A model generated the notes under the pieces. That model was not told the origin of the DNA and did not search any database. It saw only the letters and a program-made list of their open reading frames with translations. The translations under genes and the position numbers were made by a program. Below are positions 56,721-64,000 of a stretch of 64,000 nucleotides of DNA, in pieces (the stretch's first letter is position 1; the number at the start of each line of letters is the position of its first letter). Source of the DNA: Comamonadaceae bacterium OS-1 (GTDB lineage Bacteria; Pseudomonadota; Gammaproteobacteria; Burkholderiales; Burkholderiaceae_C); NCBI GenBank assembly GCA_027923965.1, contig AP026969.1, positions 372,001 to 436,000 on the forward strand, given 5' to 3'.

Positions 56721-59330
56721 TCAGGACAGGCTGTCCAGGAACTTCTGCGCCTTGGCGCGCAGCGCGCCGGTGGCTTCTTCCAGCACTTCTTCGGCCAGGG
56801 CGCGAGCACCGTCTTCGTCGCCGATGGAGCTGAATTCTTCGGCCAGCGACAGCTTGGTGGCCAAGGGGTCGCCTTCGTCGATGGCGTCCGTCTCGGCTTC
56901 TGCAATTTCTGCGGTCTCGGGTGGCAACTCGGGGGCCGGATCGTCCAGATCGAGCGACAGAGCGCTCAGGTCGAACCCGATGGCACCCGAAGTGCCTTCG
57001 GTTGCAAGCGGTACGGCGGCGGCGCCCGACAGGGGGGTGGATGCCGTGCTCAGGTCCAGATCAAAGTCCAGGCCGTCAAACGGTTCATCTTCGACAGCAT
57101 GCGGCAGGTCGAGCGCGGCAGGCAGGGTGAGCGATGCCGCCAGAGGGTCTGACACCACGGGTGCCGCAGACCCATCGGCTGCAGCGGGCAGATCGCTGTC
57201 CAGGAAGTCCAGGTCCAGATCCAGGTCCAGGCCTTCCAAGCCTGCGGGTGGGTCCATCGCGGCTACCGGAGCGAATCCGGAGACGGGTGCGTCTGCAGGC
57301 GGCTCGGCGCGTACGCTGTTCATCCAGACCGGGCTGTCGGCCGTGGTGGCTGCCACGTGGTGTTCACCCGACTGGTACAGGCTGTTGCCGGGCTCCAGGC
57401 TGTGGCCCAGCGCGGCGATGCGTTCCCATTCGGGGCCCTGGCCGTTGGTGAGCCCGTGGGCGATGGTGGCCAGGCCCGCAAAGTTGGCCACATCGCGGCG
57501 TTTGGCGTAGATATCCAGCAGCTTGCTGTGGATGGCCAGGCGCTCGGGCGTGGCGCGCAAGGCTTCCTTGAGGATCTCCTCGGCCTGCAGGTCCCGGCCA
57601 TAGGCCAGGTAGACGTCGGCTTCTGCCACCGGATCGACATCGCTGGCGGCATCGAGCTGGCTGGGCGAATACGACATGCTGGAGGCGGGGGCCTCGTCGG
57701 CATGGGTGTCCACGCGCTGGCCACCGCTGGCACCAAAGAACGAGTCGGCCTGCAGGCGGCTTTCCAGAAAGGAACTGTCGGCACTGGCCATTTGCTTGCG
57801 TTTGCGGGCGCTGTACACGCCGTAGCCGCCCAGCAGGGCGATCAAGCCCGCAGCGGCCAGCACCAGCGGGTTGTCGCGCAGCGTGTCCATCCAGCTCCCC
57901 GATGCTTCGGCGGCGGGTGTAGGTGCACTGGCGGCAGAGGCCGGGGCCGAAGCGGGCGCGGCGACCGGCGCAGCGGATTCGGAGGCGACCGGGGCTGCCG
58001 AGGCGACAGCCACGGGTGCGGATGCGGCAGGCGTGGGCTCTGCGGGGGCGGATACCGCTGAGGCGACTGAGGCCACCGGCGGTGCAGGCACGGCCACGGG
58101 AATTGCGGGCAGCTCTACCACCGGTGCTTTGGCTGCGCTGGCCACCGGCGCGGGCGGCACCACGGTGGAGGCCCCCAGCTTGTTCAGCTCGGTGATATTC
58201 TTGGCGAGTTCGGCGACGCGGGCGCTGGCCTCCTGGTCGGCTTTGTCGCGGGCAATCTTGTCTTCGTCGGTTTTGCTTTTCAGCGCGCCTTTGGACAGGG
58301 TCAGCTTGTCGGGGGCGGCGGTGCTTGGTTTTTTCTCGTCAACCTGGGCTTGCACCTTGCCGCTGGCCTTGCGGTCGGCCTCGGCCACCTGCACGGTGGG
58401 CGCACCACCGGCCAGCTTGCTGCGGAAGGCGTTGAAGTCGCGGCTTTGCGCGGTGATGATCTGGGTGGCCTCCACCGGCGGGGTGGTGCTGGCCTGGCTG
58501 GCATCGGGCAGGTTGAGCACGGCACCGGCCTTGACCCGGTTCACGTTGCCGTTGATGAAGGCATTCGGGTTGGCGCGCAGCATGGCCACCAGCATCTGGT
58601 CCAGCGACACGCTGGTGGGCTTGCTGGCGCTGGCGATCTTGCTGGCCGTGTCACCCGCTTTCACGGTGACCTGTTTGGCATCGCTGCTGGCCGGTTTGGG
58701 GGCGCTGGCGGCGCTGGGTGCACTCGGTTTTGGCGGCACCACACGTGCAGGCGACACCGCAGCTGGCGTGGCAGGCGGGGCCACGGCGGGTGCCGGTGGG
58801 GCAGCAGCGGGTGCCACCGCCGCGGGGGCTGCGATCTGTGGTGCGGTGGTCGCAGCGGCCGGGGCCGCGCGGGTGGCGGGCGGGTCCAGCAGGATGGTGT
58901 AGTCGCGCACGATCCGGCCCGAGGCCCAGTTGACCTGCAAAATCAGGTCGATGAACGGATCGGTGACGGTGCGGGTGCTGCTCAGGCGCAGAATGGATTT
59001 ACCGTCCGCACGGCGCTGCAGCACGATGCGCAGGTCGGCCAGCGCCGGGTTGTATTCGAGTCCGGCGGCGCGAAAGGCTTCAGCCGGGGCCACCTCGGGC
59101 CGCAGGCTGCTGGCCTCGTCGGCGGTGATGTCGGGCAGTTCGATGTCGGCGCGCAGGGGTTCGCCCAGCCCGGACAGCACCGTCATGCGGCCCAAAGACA
59201 GCGCCAAAGCGGGGCCACTGGCCAAGCCCACCAGTGCTGCCACCACCGCCGCCGCCACGGCAGATGTCTTCCAGCGGTGAGGGAGAAGTGGGCTTCGGGC
59301 GCTATCAACCGGGCAATTTTTGTTCATCAT
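56721..59330 (-). CDS. fimV: FimV/HubP-family polar scaffold protein
   Basis: Inner-membrane peptidoglycan-binding protein that supports type IV pilus function and polar organisation. About 869 residues: signal-like N-terminus (ending ALA), the FimV N-terminal domain (LGRMTVLSGLGEPLRADIEL), a LysM motif (VKAGDTASKIAS), Ala/Pro-rich and coiled-coil parts, one membrane helix (PLVLAAAGLIALLGGYGVYS), an acidic Asp/Leu-rich cytoplasmic region and the C-terminal FimV TPR-like motif (DEDGARALAEEVLEEA). I prefer the ATG at 59330. Functional partner of PilB in this window. Confidence 0.93.
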   Translation of the reverse strand: MMNKNCPVDSARSPLLPHRWKTSAVAAAVVAALVGLASGPALALSLGRMTVLSGLGEPLRADIELPDITADEASSLRPEVAPAEAFRAAGLEYNPALADLRIVLQRRADGKSILRLSSTRTVTDPFIDLILQVNWASGRIVRDYTILLDPPATRAAPAAATTAPQIAAPAAVAPAAAPPAPAVAPPATPAAVSPARVVPPKPSAPSAASAPKPASSDAKQVTVKAGDTASKIASASKPTSVSLDQMLVAMLRANPNAFINGNVNRVKAGAVLNLPDASQASTTPPVEATQIITAQSRDFNAFRSKLAGGAPTVQVAEADRKASGKVQAQVDEKKPSTAAPDKLTLSKGALKSKTDEDKIARDKADQEASARVAELAKNITELNKLGASTVVPPAPVASAAKAPVVELPAIPVAVPAPPVASVASAVSAPAEPTPAASAPVAVASAAPVASESAAPVAAPASAPASAASAPTPAAEASGSWMDTLRDNPLVLAAAGLIALLGGYGVYSARKRKQMASADSSFLESRLQADSFFGASGGQRVDTHADEAPASSMSYSPSQLDAASDVDPVAEADVYLAYGRDLQAEEILKEALRATPERLAIHSKLLDIYAKRRDVANFAGLATIAHGLTNGQGPEWERIAALGHSLEPGNSLYQSGEHHVAATTADSPVWMNSVRAEPPADAPVSGFAPVAAMDPPAGLEGLDLDLDLDFLDSDLPAAADGSAAPVVSDPLAASLTLPAALDLPHAVEDEPFDGLDFDLDLSTASTPLSGAAAVPLATEGTSGAIGFDLSALSLDLDDPAPELPPETAEIAEAETDAIDEGDPLATKLSLAEEFSSIGDEDGARALAEEVLEEATGALRAKAQKFLDSLS

Positions 59331-59502
59331 TCGGGCATGCACTACGACACTGAAACAGGAAAAATCACCATAACATCAATGTCTTAGGCTGACAAGCTGA
59401 CGTAAGGCGCTGGCGGTGGCAACACCGGCTTTCGCTGATGTTGCATTAAGTTACATACTACCAAATGCACGTTAACTGCCCGGTACATTGCCGTTGGCGG
59501 TG

Positions 59503-60639
59503 TTATGCGCCCAGCAAGATGCGCAGCATGCGGCGCAAGGGTTCGGCGGCACCCCACAGCAGTTGGTCACCAATGGTGAACGCACCCAGGTATTCCGGGC
59601 CCATGGCCAGCTTGCGCAGGCGACCCACCGGGATGCCCATGGTGCCGGTCACCGTCACGGGGGTCAGGTCTTTGACTGTGGCCTCGCGGGTATTGGGCAC
59701 CACGCGCACCCAGTCGTTGTCCTGGGCGATCAGAGCTTCGATGTCGGCCAGGGGCACGTTCTTTTTCAGCTTGAAGGTCAGCGCCTGGCTGTGGCAGCGC
59801 ATGGCACCCACGCGCACGCAGAAGCCGTCCACCGGAGTGATGGCGGTGCCGAAACTGGGGCCCTGGCCGAGAATCTTGTTGGTTTCGGCGCCGGCTTTCC
59901 ATTCTTCCTTGCTGGAGCCGTCGCCCAGGTCTTTGTCGATCCAGGGGATCAGCGAGCCGCCCAGGGGCGCGCCAAAGTTGGCGATTTCTGCCGCGCTGAG
60001 GTTTTGCTGCTTGGCCAGCACCTTGCGGTCGATTTCCAGGATGGCGGATTTGGGGTCGTCCAGCAAGGTGCGGACTTCGGCGTTCAGCGTGCCAAATTGC
60101 GTGAGCAACTCGCGCATGTGCTGGGCACCGCCACCCGATGCGGCCTGGTAAGTCATGCTGGTCATCCATTCGACCAGGCCGGCCTTGTACAGCGCACCCA
60201 CCCCCATCAGCATGCAGCTCACCGTGCAGTTGCCGCCAATCCAGTTTTTGCCGCCTTTGCTCAGCGCATTCTGGATGACCGGCAAGTTCACCGGGTCGAG
60301 CACGATGACGGCGTCGTCGTTCATGCGCAGGGTGCTGGCGGCGTCGATCCAGTGGCCATTCCAGCCGGCAGCGCGTAGCTTGGGGAAAACTTCGCTGGTG
60401 TAGTCGCCGCCCTGGGCGGTCAGGATGATGTCGCAGCGCTTGAGCGCGTCGATGTTGTACGCGTCTTGCAGCGTGGTTTCGTTCTTGGCTTGCGCGGGAG
60501 CCGGGCCACCGGCGTTGGAGGTGGAGAAGAACATCGGCTCGATAAGAGCAAAGTCGCCCTCGGCCTGCATGCGGTCCATCAATACCGAGCCGACCATGCC
60601 GCGCCAGCCGACCAAACCTACGAGATTTCCTACTTTCAT
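59503..60639 (-). CDS. asd: Aspartate-semialdehyde dehydrogenase
   Basis: Reduces aspartyl phosphate for lysine/DAP, threonine and methionine synthesis. 378 residues. N-terminal [15 protein letters not shown], the nucleophile Cys138 ([12 protein letters not shown]), and the second active-site block [11 protein letters not shown]. Complete. Positioned between leuB and fimV, the usual order. Confidence 0.97.
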   Translation of the reverse strand: MKVGNLVGLVGWRGMVGSVLMDRMQAEGDFALIEPMFFSTSNAGGPAPAQAKNETTLQDAYNIDALKRCDIILTAQGGDYTSEVFPKLRAAGWNGHWIDAASTLRMNDDAVIVLDPVNLPVIQNALSKGGKNWIGGNCTVSCMLMGVGALYKAGLVEWMTSMTYQAASGGGAQHMRELLTQFGTLNAEVRTLLDDPKSAILEIDRKVLAKQQNLSAAEIANFGAPLGGSLIPWIDKDLGDGSSKEEWKAGAETNKILGQGPSFGTAITPVDGFCVRVGAMRCHSQALTFKLKKNVPLADIEALIAQDNDWVRVVPNTREATVKDLTPVTVTGTMGIPVGRLRKLAMGPEYLGAFTIGDQLLWGAAEPLRRMLRILLGA

Positions 60640-60666
60640 GTCATCGCCCTTTAAAAAGTTTTTAAC

Positions 60667-60687
60667 CCCCGGCTCGTCGAGCCGGGG
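60667..60687. repeat. Perfect hairpin between leuB and asd
   Basis: CCCCGGCTCG-t-CGAGCCGGGG is a 10-bp perfect inverted repeat. On the minus strand it is followed by GTTAAAAACTTTTT, a poor U tract, so it may act as a weak terminator or attenuator reducing leuB read-through into asd. Confidence 0.65.
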
Positions 60688-60710
60688 AGGGCGTGACGAA
60701 CCGGGCTGGA

Positions 60711-61805
60711 TCAGCCTTTGGTTGTCTTGGTAATTGCGGCAACAACAGCGTCACCCATTTCCCGCGTACCCACCTTGGTTGTGCCTGCGGAATAGATGTC
60801 CACGGTGCGCAAACCTTGGGCAAGCACGGATTGCACTGCAGACTCGATACGGTCGGCAGCGTCGGCTTGTTGGAGTGAGAAACGTAACATCATGGCAGCA
60901 CTCAATATTGTAGCCAATGGATTGGCGATGCCCTTGCCCGCGATGTCCGGCGCGCTGCCGTGGCTGGGCTCGTACAGGCCCTGGTTCTGCGCGTTCAGGC
61001 TGGCCGAGGGCAGCATGCCGATGGAGCCGGTGAGCATGGCCGCCGCATCGCTCAAGATGTCGCCAAACATGTTGCCGGTGACCAGCACGTCGAATTTCTT
61101 GGGGGCTTTGACCAGCTGCATGGCGGCGTTGTCCACGTACATGTGGTCCAGCGCCACGTCGGGGTATTCCTTGCCCACCTCGGTGACCACGTCTTTCCAG
61201 AACTGGAAGGTTTCCAGCACGTTGGCTTTGTCCACGCTGGTAACGCGTTTATCCCGTTTGCGGGCGGCCTGGAAGGCAACATGGGCGATGCGCTCGATCT
61301 CCGGGCGGCTGTAGCGCATGGTGTCGAAGGCTTCTTCAGAACCCGGGAAATGCCCGTCCACCGCGGTGCGGCGGCCGCGCGGCTGGCCGAAATAGATGTC
61401 GCCAGTGAGCTCACGGATGATCAGGATGTCCAGTCCGGCCACCAGTTCGGGCTTGAGGCTGGAGGCGTCGACCAGCTGCTCGTAGCAGATGGCGGGGCGG
61501 AAGTTGGCGAACAGGCCCAGGTTCTTGCGCAGGCCCAGAATGGCTTGCTCGGGGCGCAGCGGGCGGTCCAGGGTGTCGTATTTCCAGTCACCCACGGCAC
61601 CGAACAGCACGGCATCGGACTCTTTGGCCAGCTTCAAGGTGGCATCGGGCAATGGGTGGCCAAACGCGTCGTAGGCGGCACCGCCGACCAGGGCGGTTTC
61701 CATCTCGAACGGCAGGTCCAGCACGTCCAGTACCTTGATGGCCTCGGCCATGATTTCCGGGCCGATACCGTCGCCGGGCAAGACGGCAATTTTGAGAGAA
61801 GTCAT
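60711..61805 (-). CDS. leuB: 3-Isopropylmalate dehydrogenase
   Basis: Oxidative decarboxylation step of leucine synthesis. 364 residues beginning [18 protein letters not shown] (ATG at 61805). Substrate- and NAD-binding blocks include [12 protein letters not shown], the Asp-bearing [12 protein letters not shown] and [18 protein letters not shown]. Complete. Confidence 0.97.
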   Translation of the reverse strand: MTSLKIAVLPGDGIGPEIMAEAIKVLDVLDLPFEMETALVGGAAYDAFGHPLPDATLKLAKESDAVLFGAVGDWKYDTLDRPLRPEQAILGLRKNLGLFANFRPAICYEQLVDASSLKPELVAGLDILIIRELTGDIYFGQPRGRRTAVDGHFPGSEEAFDTMRYSRPEIERIAHVAFQAARKRDKRVTSVDKANVLETFQFWKDVVTEVGKEYPDVALDHMYVDNAAMQLVKAPKKFDVLVTGNMFGDILSDAAAMLTGSIGMLPSASLNAQNQGLYEPSHGSAPDIAGKGIANPLATILSAAMMLRFSLQQADAADRIESAVQSVLAQGLRTVDIYSAGTTKVGTREMGDAVVAAITKTTKG

Positions 61806-61813
61806 TTTGAGAA

Positions 61814-61875
61814 ATTTATAAAAAATAGGCTGCCAGCGCTTATTGGATAAGCACGAGCAGCTATAAAAAGAGTAG
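61814..61875 (-). repeat. Dispersed hairpin repeat between leuD and leuB
   Basis: On the minus strand: ctttttatagctgctcgtgc followed by ttatccaataagcgctggcagcc and then tattttttataaa. The arms gctgctcgtgcttat / ataagcgctggcagc pair imperfectly around a cca loop. It lies within the leu operon, between genes that must be co-expressed, so it cannot be a full terminator here. Confidence 0.8.
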
Positions 61876-62532
61876 TTAAGCGCCTGCCAGCGTGGTGTGC
61901 GCCAGCCAGGGCTTGGTGGCCAGACGCTCGGCTTCAAAGGCCTTGATCTTGTCGGCATGCAGCAGGGTCAGGCCAATGTCGTCAAAGCCGTTGAGCAGGC
62001 AGTATTTGCGGAAGGCCTGCACCTCGAACGCCAGCTCTTCGCCCTGCGGCTTCACCACCACCTGGCGCTCCAGGTCCACCGTGAGCTGGTAGCCGGGGAA
62101 GGCCAGGCAGGCATCGAACAACTCGGCCACCTGGGCTTCGGGCAACACAATCGGCAGCAGCCCGTTTTTGAAGCTGTTGTTAAAGAAGATGTCGGCGTAG
62201 CTGGGCGCGATGATGGCGCGAAAGCCGAACTGGTCGAGTGCCCAGGGTGCGTGCTCACGCGAGGAGCCGCAGCCGAAGTTCTTGCGCGCCAGCAGCACCG
62301 AGGCACCTGCATAACGCGGCTGGTTCAGCACGAAGTCGGGGTTGGGGCGGCGCGTGGCCGGGTCCTGGCCGGGGAAGCCCGCGTCCAGGTAGCGCCATTC
62401 GTCAAACAGGTTGGGGCCAAAGCCGGTCTTGCGGATCGACTTGAGGAACTGCTTGGGGATGATGGCATCGGTGTCCACGTTTTCGCGGTCCATCGGGGCC
62501 ACCAGGCCGGTGTGGATGGTGAATTTTTGCAT
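61876..62532 (-). CDS. leuD: 3-Isopropylmalate dehydratase small subunit
   Basis: Partner of LeuC in the isomerisation of isopropylmalate. 218 residues beginning [33 protein letters not shown] and [15 protein letters not shown] are intact. The ATG at 62532 shares one base with the stop of the entericidin gene (TAATG), so translation is coupled. Confidence 0.96.
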   Translation of the reverse strand: MQKFTIHTGLVAPMDRENVDTDAIIPKQFLKSIRKTGFGPNLFDEWRYLDAGFPGQDPATRRPNPDFVLNQPRYAGASVLLARKNFGCGSSREHAPWALDQFGFRAIIAPSYADIFFNNSFKNGLLPIVLPEAQVAELFDACLAFPGYQLTVDLERQVVVKPQGEELAFEVQAFRKYCLLNGFDDIGLTLLHADKIKAFEAERLATKPWLAHTTLAGA

Positions 62533-62660
62533 TACTTGCTCGCCGCGCCTTCGATCTTTTCGCCTGCTTTTTGCACGTCCTGGCCCATGCCGCGCACGGT
62601 GTTGCAACCGGCCAGGGTCAGGGCAAATGCGATGGCGATCAGGGTGGTGATGTGTTTCAT
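62532..62660 (-). CDS. Entericidin A/B-family small lipoprotein
   Basis: 42 residues: a short signal peptide with lipobox LAGC ([19 protein letters not shown]), then [19 protein letters not shown], the entericidin signature. It should be a lipid-anchored outer-membrane peptide; E. coli entericidins form an antidote/toxin pair in stationary phase, but the single gene here need not do so. It sits between leuC (18 bp gap) and leuD (1-base overlap), an unusual place for a lipoprotein. AGGAGCACACCC upstream gives a good ribosome site. Confidence 0.88.
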   Translation of the reverse strand: MKHITTLIAIAFALTLAGCNTVRGMGQDVQKAGEKIEGAASK

Positions 62661-62678
62661 GGGTGTGCTCCTGCAGGG

Positions 62679-64000
62679 TTAAGAAAATTGGCGGATATCG
62701 ACAAAGTGGCCGTGCACCGCAGCCGCAGCCGCCATGGCCGGGCTGACCAAGTGGGTGCGACCACCGGCACCTTGGCGGCCTTCGAAGTTGCGGTTGCTGG
62801 TGGAGGCGCAGCGCTCGCCGGGCTCCAGCTTGTCGGCGTTCATGGCCAGGCACATGGAACAGCCGGGTTCGCGCCATTCAAAGCCTGCGGCGATGAAGAT
62901 CTTGTCCAGGCCTTCGCGCTCGGCCTGCTCCTTGACCAGGCCGGAGCCAGGCACCACCAGCGCCAGCTTGATGTTCTTGGCGACTTTCTGGCCCAGGTTC
63001 TTGACCACGGCGGCGGCTTCGCGCATGTCTTCGATGCGGCTGTTGGTGCAGGAGCCGATGAAGACCTTGTCCACGAAGATGTCGTTCAGCGCCTTGCCGG
63101 GCTGCAAATTCATGTAGGTCAGCGCGCGCTCGATGGCCAGGCGCTTGTTGCTGTCTTTTTCTTTTTCGGGATCGGGCACGCGGCCATCGATGCCCAGCAC
63201 CATCTCGGGCGAGGTGCCCCAGGTGACCTGCGGAATGATCTGGCTGGCATCCAGCTCGACCACGGCATCGAAATGCGCGCCGGGGTCGCTGTGCAGGGTG
63301 CGCCAGTAGGCGGCGGCGGCATCGAACTCGGCACCCTTGGGGGCCAGCAAGCGGCCCTTGACGTAGTGCACGGTCTTTTCGTCCACCGCCACCAGGCCTG
63401 CGCGGGCACCGGCCTCAATCGCCATGTTGCAGACCGTCATGCGGCCTTCCATGCTCAAGGCGCGGATGGCCGAGCCGCCAAATTCGATGGTGTAGCCGGT
63501 GCCGCCCGCGGTGCCGATCTTGCCGATGATGGCCAGCACGATGTCTTTGCCGCCGCACCCCTTGGGCAGCAGGCCTTCCACGCGCACCAGCATGTTCTTG
63601 GCTTTTTTGGCCAGCAGGGTTTGCGTGGCCATGACGTGCTCGACCTCGCTGGTCCCGATGCCGTGCGCCAGCGCGCCGAACGCGCCGTGGGTGGATGTGT
63701 GCGAGTCGCCGCAAACCACGGTCATGCCGGGCAGGGTGGCACCGTTTTCCGGGCCGATGACGTGGACGATGCCCTGGCGCTTGGACATAAACGGAAAGTA
63801 CGCCGCCGAGCCGGATTCCTTGATGTTGGCATCCAGCGTGGTGATTTGCTCTTTGCTCACCAGGTCGGTGATGCCATCCAAGCCCAGTTCCCAGCCGGTA
63901 GTGGGCGTGTTGTGGTCGGCGGTGGCGACGATGGAGCTGATGCGCCAGACCTTGCGGCCTGCCTGGCGCAGGCCTTCAAAGGCCTGCGGGCTGGTGACCT
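62679..64000 (-). CDS. leuC: 3-Isopropylmalate dehydratase large subunit (N-terminus off the right edge)
   Basis: Iron-sulfur subunit of isopropylmalate isomerase. About 440 residues are visible; the first ~30 lie outside the window. [22 protein letters not shown], the first cluster Cys in [13 protein letters not shown] and the last two in GCSMCLAMN are present. The internal TTG that could be mistaken for a start lies in the coding sequence ([10 protein letters not shown]). First visible gene of the leu operon. Confidence 0.95.
   Translation of the reverse strand, partial: VTSPQAFEGLRQAGRKVWRISSIVATADHNTPTTGWELGLDGITDLVSKEQITTLDANIKESGSAAYFPFMSKRQGIVHVIGPENGATLPGMTVVCGDSHTSTHGAFGALAHGIGTSEVEHVMATQTLLAKKAKNMLVRVEGLLPKGCGGKDIVLAIIGKIGTAGGTGYTIEFGGSAIRALSMEGRMTVCNMAIEAGARAGLVAVDEKTVHYVKGRLLAPKGAEFDAAAAYWRTLHSDPGAHFDAVVELDASQIIPQVTWGTSPEMVLGIDGRVPDPEKEKDSNKRLAIERALTYMNLQPGKALNDIFVDKVFIGSCTNSRIEDMREAAAVVKNLGQKVAKNIKLALVVPGSGLVKEQAEREGLDKIFIAAGFEWREPGCSMCLAMNADKLEPGERCASTSNRNFEGRQGAGGRTHLVSPAMAAAAAVHGHFVDIRQFS

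Overview
The window is a high-GC chromosomal segment from a betaproteobacterium, most likely a member of the Comamonadaceae (Rhodoferax/Polaromonas/Acidovorax type). I infer this from the gene orders yceD-rpmF-plsX-fabHDG-acpP-fabF, rpoE-rseA-rseB-mucD-lepA-lepB-rnc-era-recO-pdxJ-acpS and leuCDB-asd-fimV-truA-trpFBA-accD, and from a recurrent ~65-95 bp hairpin repeat of a kind I associate with that family. No rRNA, tRNA, insertion sequence, prophage or CRISPR array was recognised. Genes are dense, and many neighbours share ATGA or GTGA stop/start overlaps.

Layout. 1-6.5 kb: the N-terminal part of pilB (runs off the left edge), rluC, and a divergent rne with a long leader. 6.7-10.8 kb: hemC-hemD-hemX-hemY on the minus strand (tetrapyrrole synthesis), divergent from ppc. 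13.8-17.3 kb: manC, a HAD phosphatase, a Rieske protein and an S49 peptidase. 17.3-18.7 kb: an RsmI-like methylase and maf. 18.7-25.2 kb: the fatty-acid/phospholipid synthesis cluster. 25.3-29.6 kb: a small membrane protein and the sigma-E envelope-stress operon. 29.6-30.2 kb: a 550-bp gene-free gap with a candidate small RNA and a group of DnaA-box-like words. 30.2-38.9 kb: lepA, lepB, a DUF4845 protein, rnc, era, recO, pdxJ, an intruding Uma2-type nuclease gene, acpS and nagZ. 39-50.8 kb: lysS lies downstream of an eleven-gene minus-strand surface-polysaccharide cluster: a membrane 4,6-dehydratase, a methyltransferase, a flippase, an FkbM methyltransferase, a UDP-glucuronate decarboxylase, three glycosyltransferases, an SDR reductase/epimerase and a PglC-like initiating transferase. 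50.8-52.1 kb: a Lon-N-domain protein and yggT. 52.2-64 kb: the minus-strand leuC-(entericidin)-leuD-leuB-asd-fimV-truA-trpF-trpB-trpA-accD cluster, with leuC cut by the right edge.

The main unexplained structure is a dispersed repeat with the core tagctgcttgtgcttat...ataagcgc. Five full-length intergenic copies are present. Three of them fill three of the four convergent gene junctions; the fourth junction has only a 4-bp gap. Partial or diverged copies also lie inside coding sequences: clear in trpF, fabD, rseA and hemD, weaker in ppc, yceD and pdxJ. In trpF, fabD, rseA and ppc the repeat is read in the same frame, giving a shared peptide pattern (x-IA-x-x-A-x-x-x-SA in the three longer copies). 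It resembles a palindromic element able to insert into proteins. Other points to check are the sRNA/DnaA-box gap before lepA, a 22-bp inverted repeat that spans the recO-pdxJ gap and ends on the pdxJ start codon, the Uma2 gene inside pdxJ-acpS, the entericidin gene inside the leu operon, and a probable UDP-QuiNAc-type priming module.
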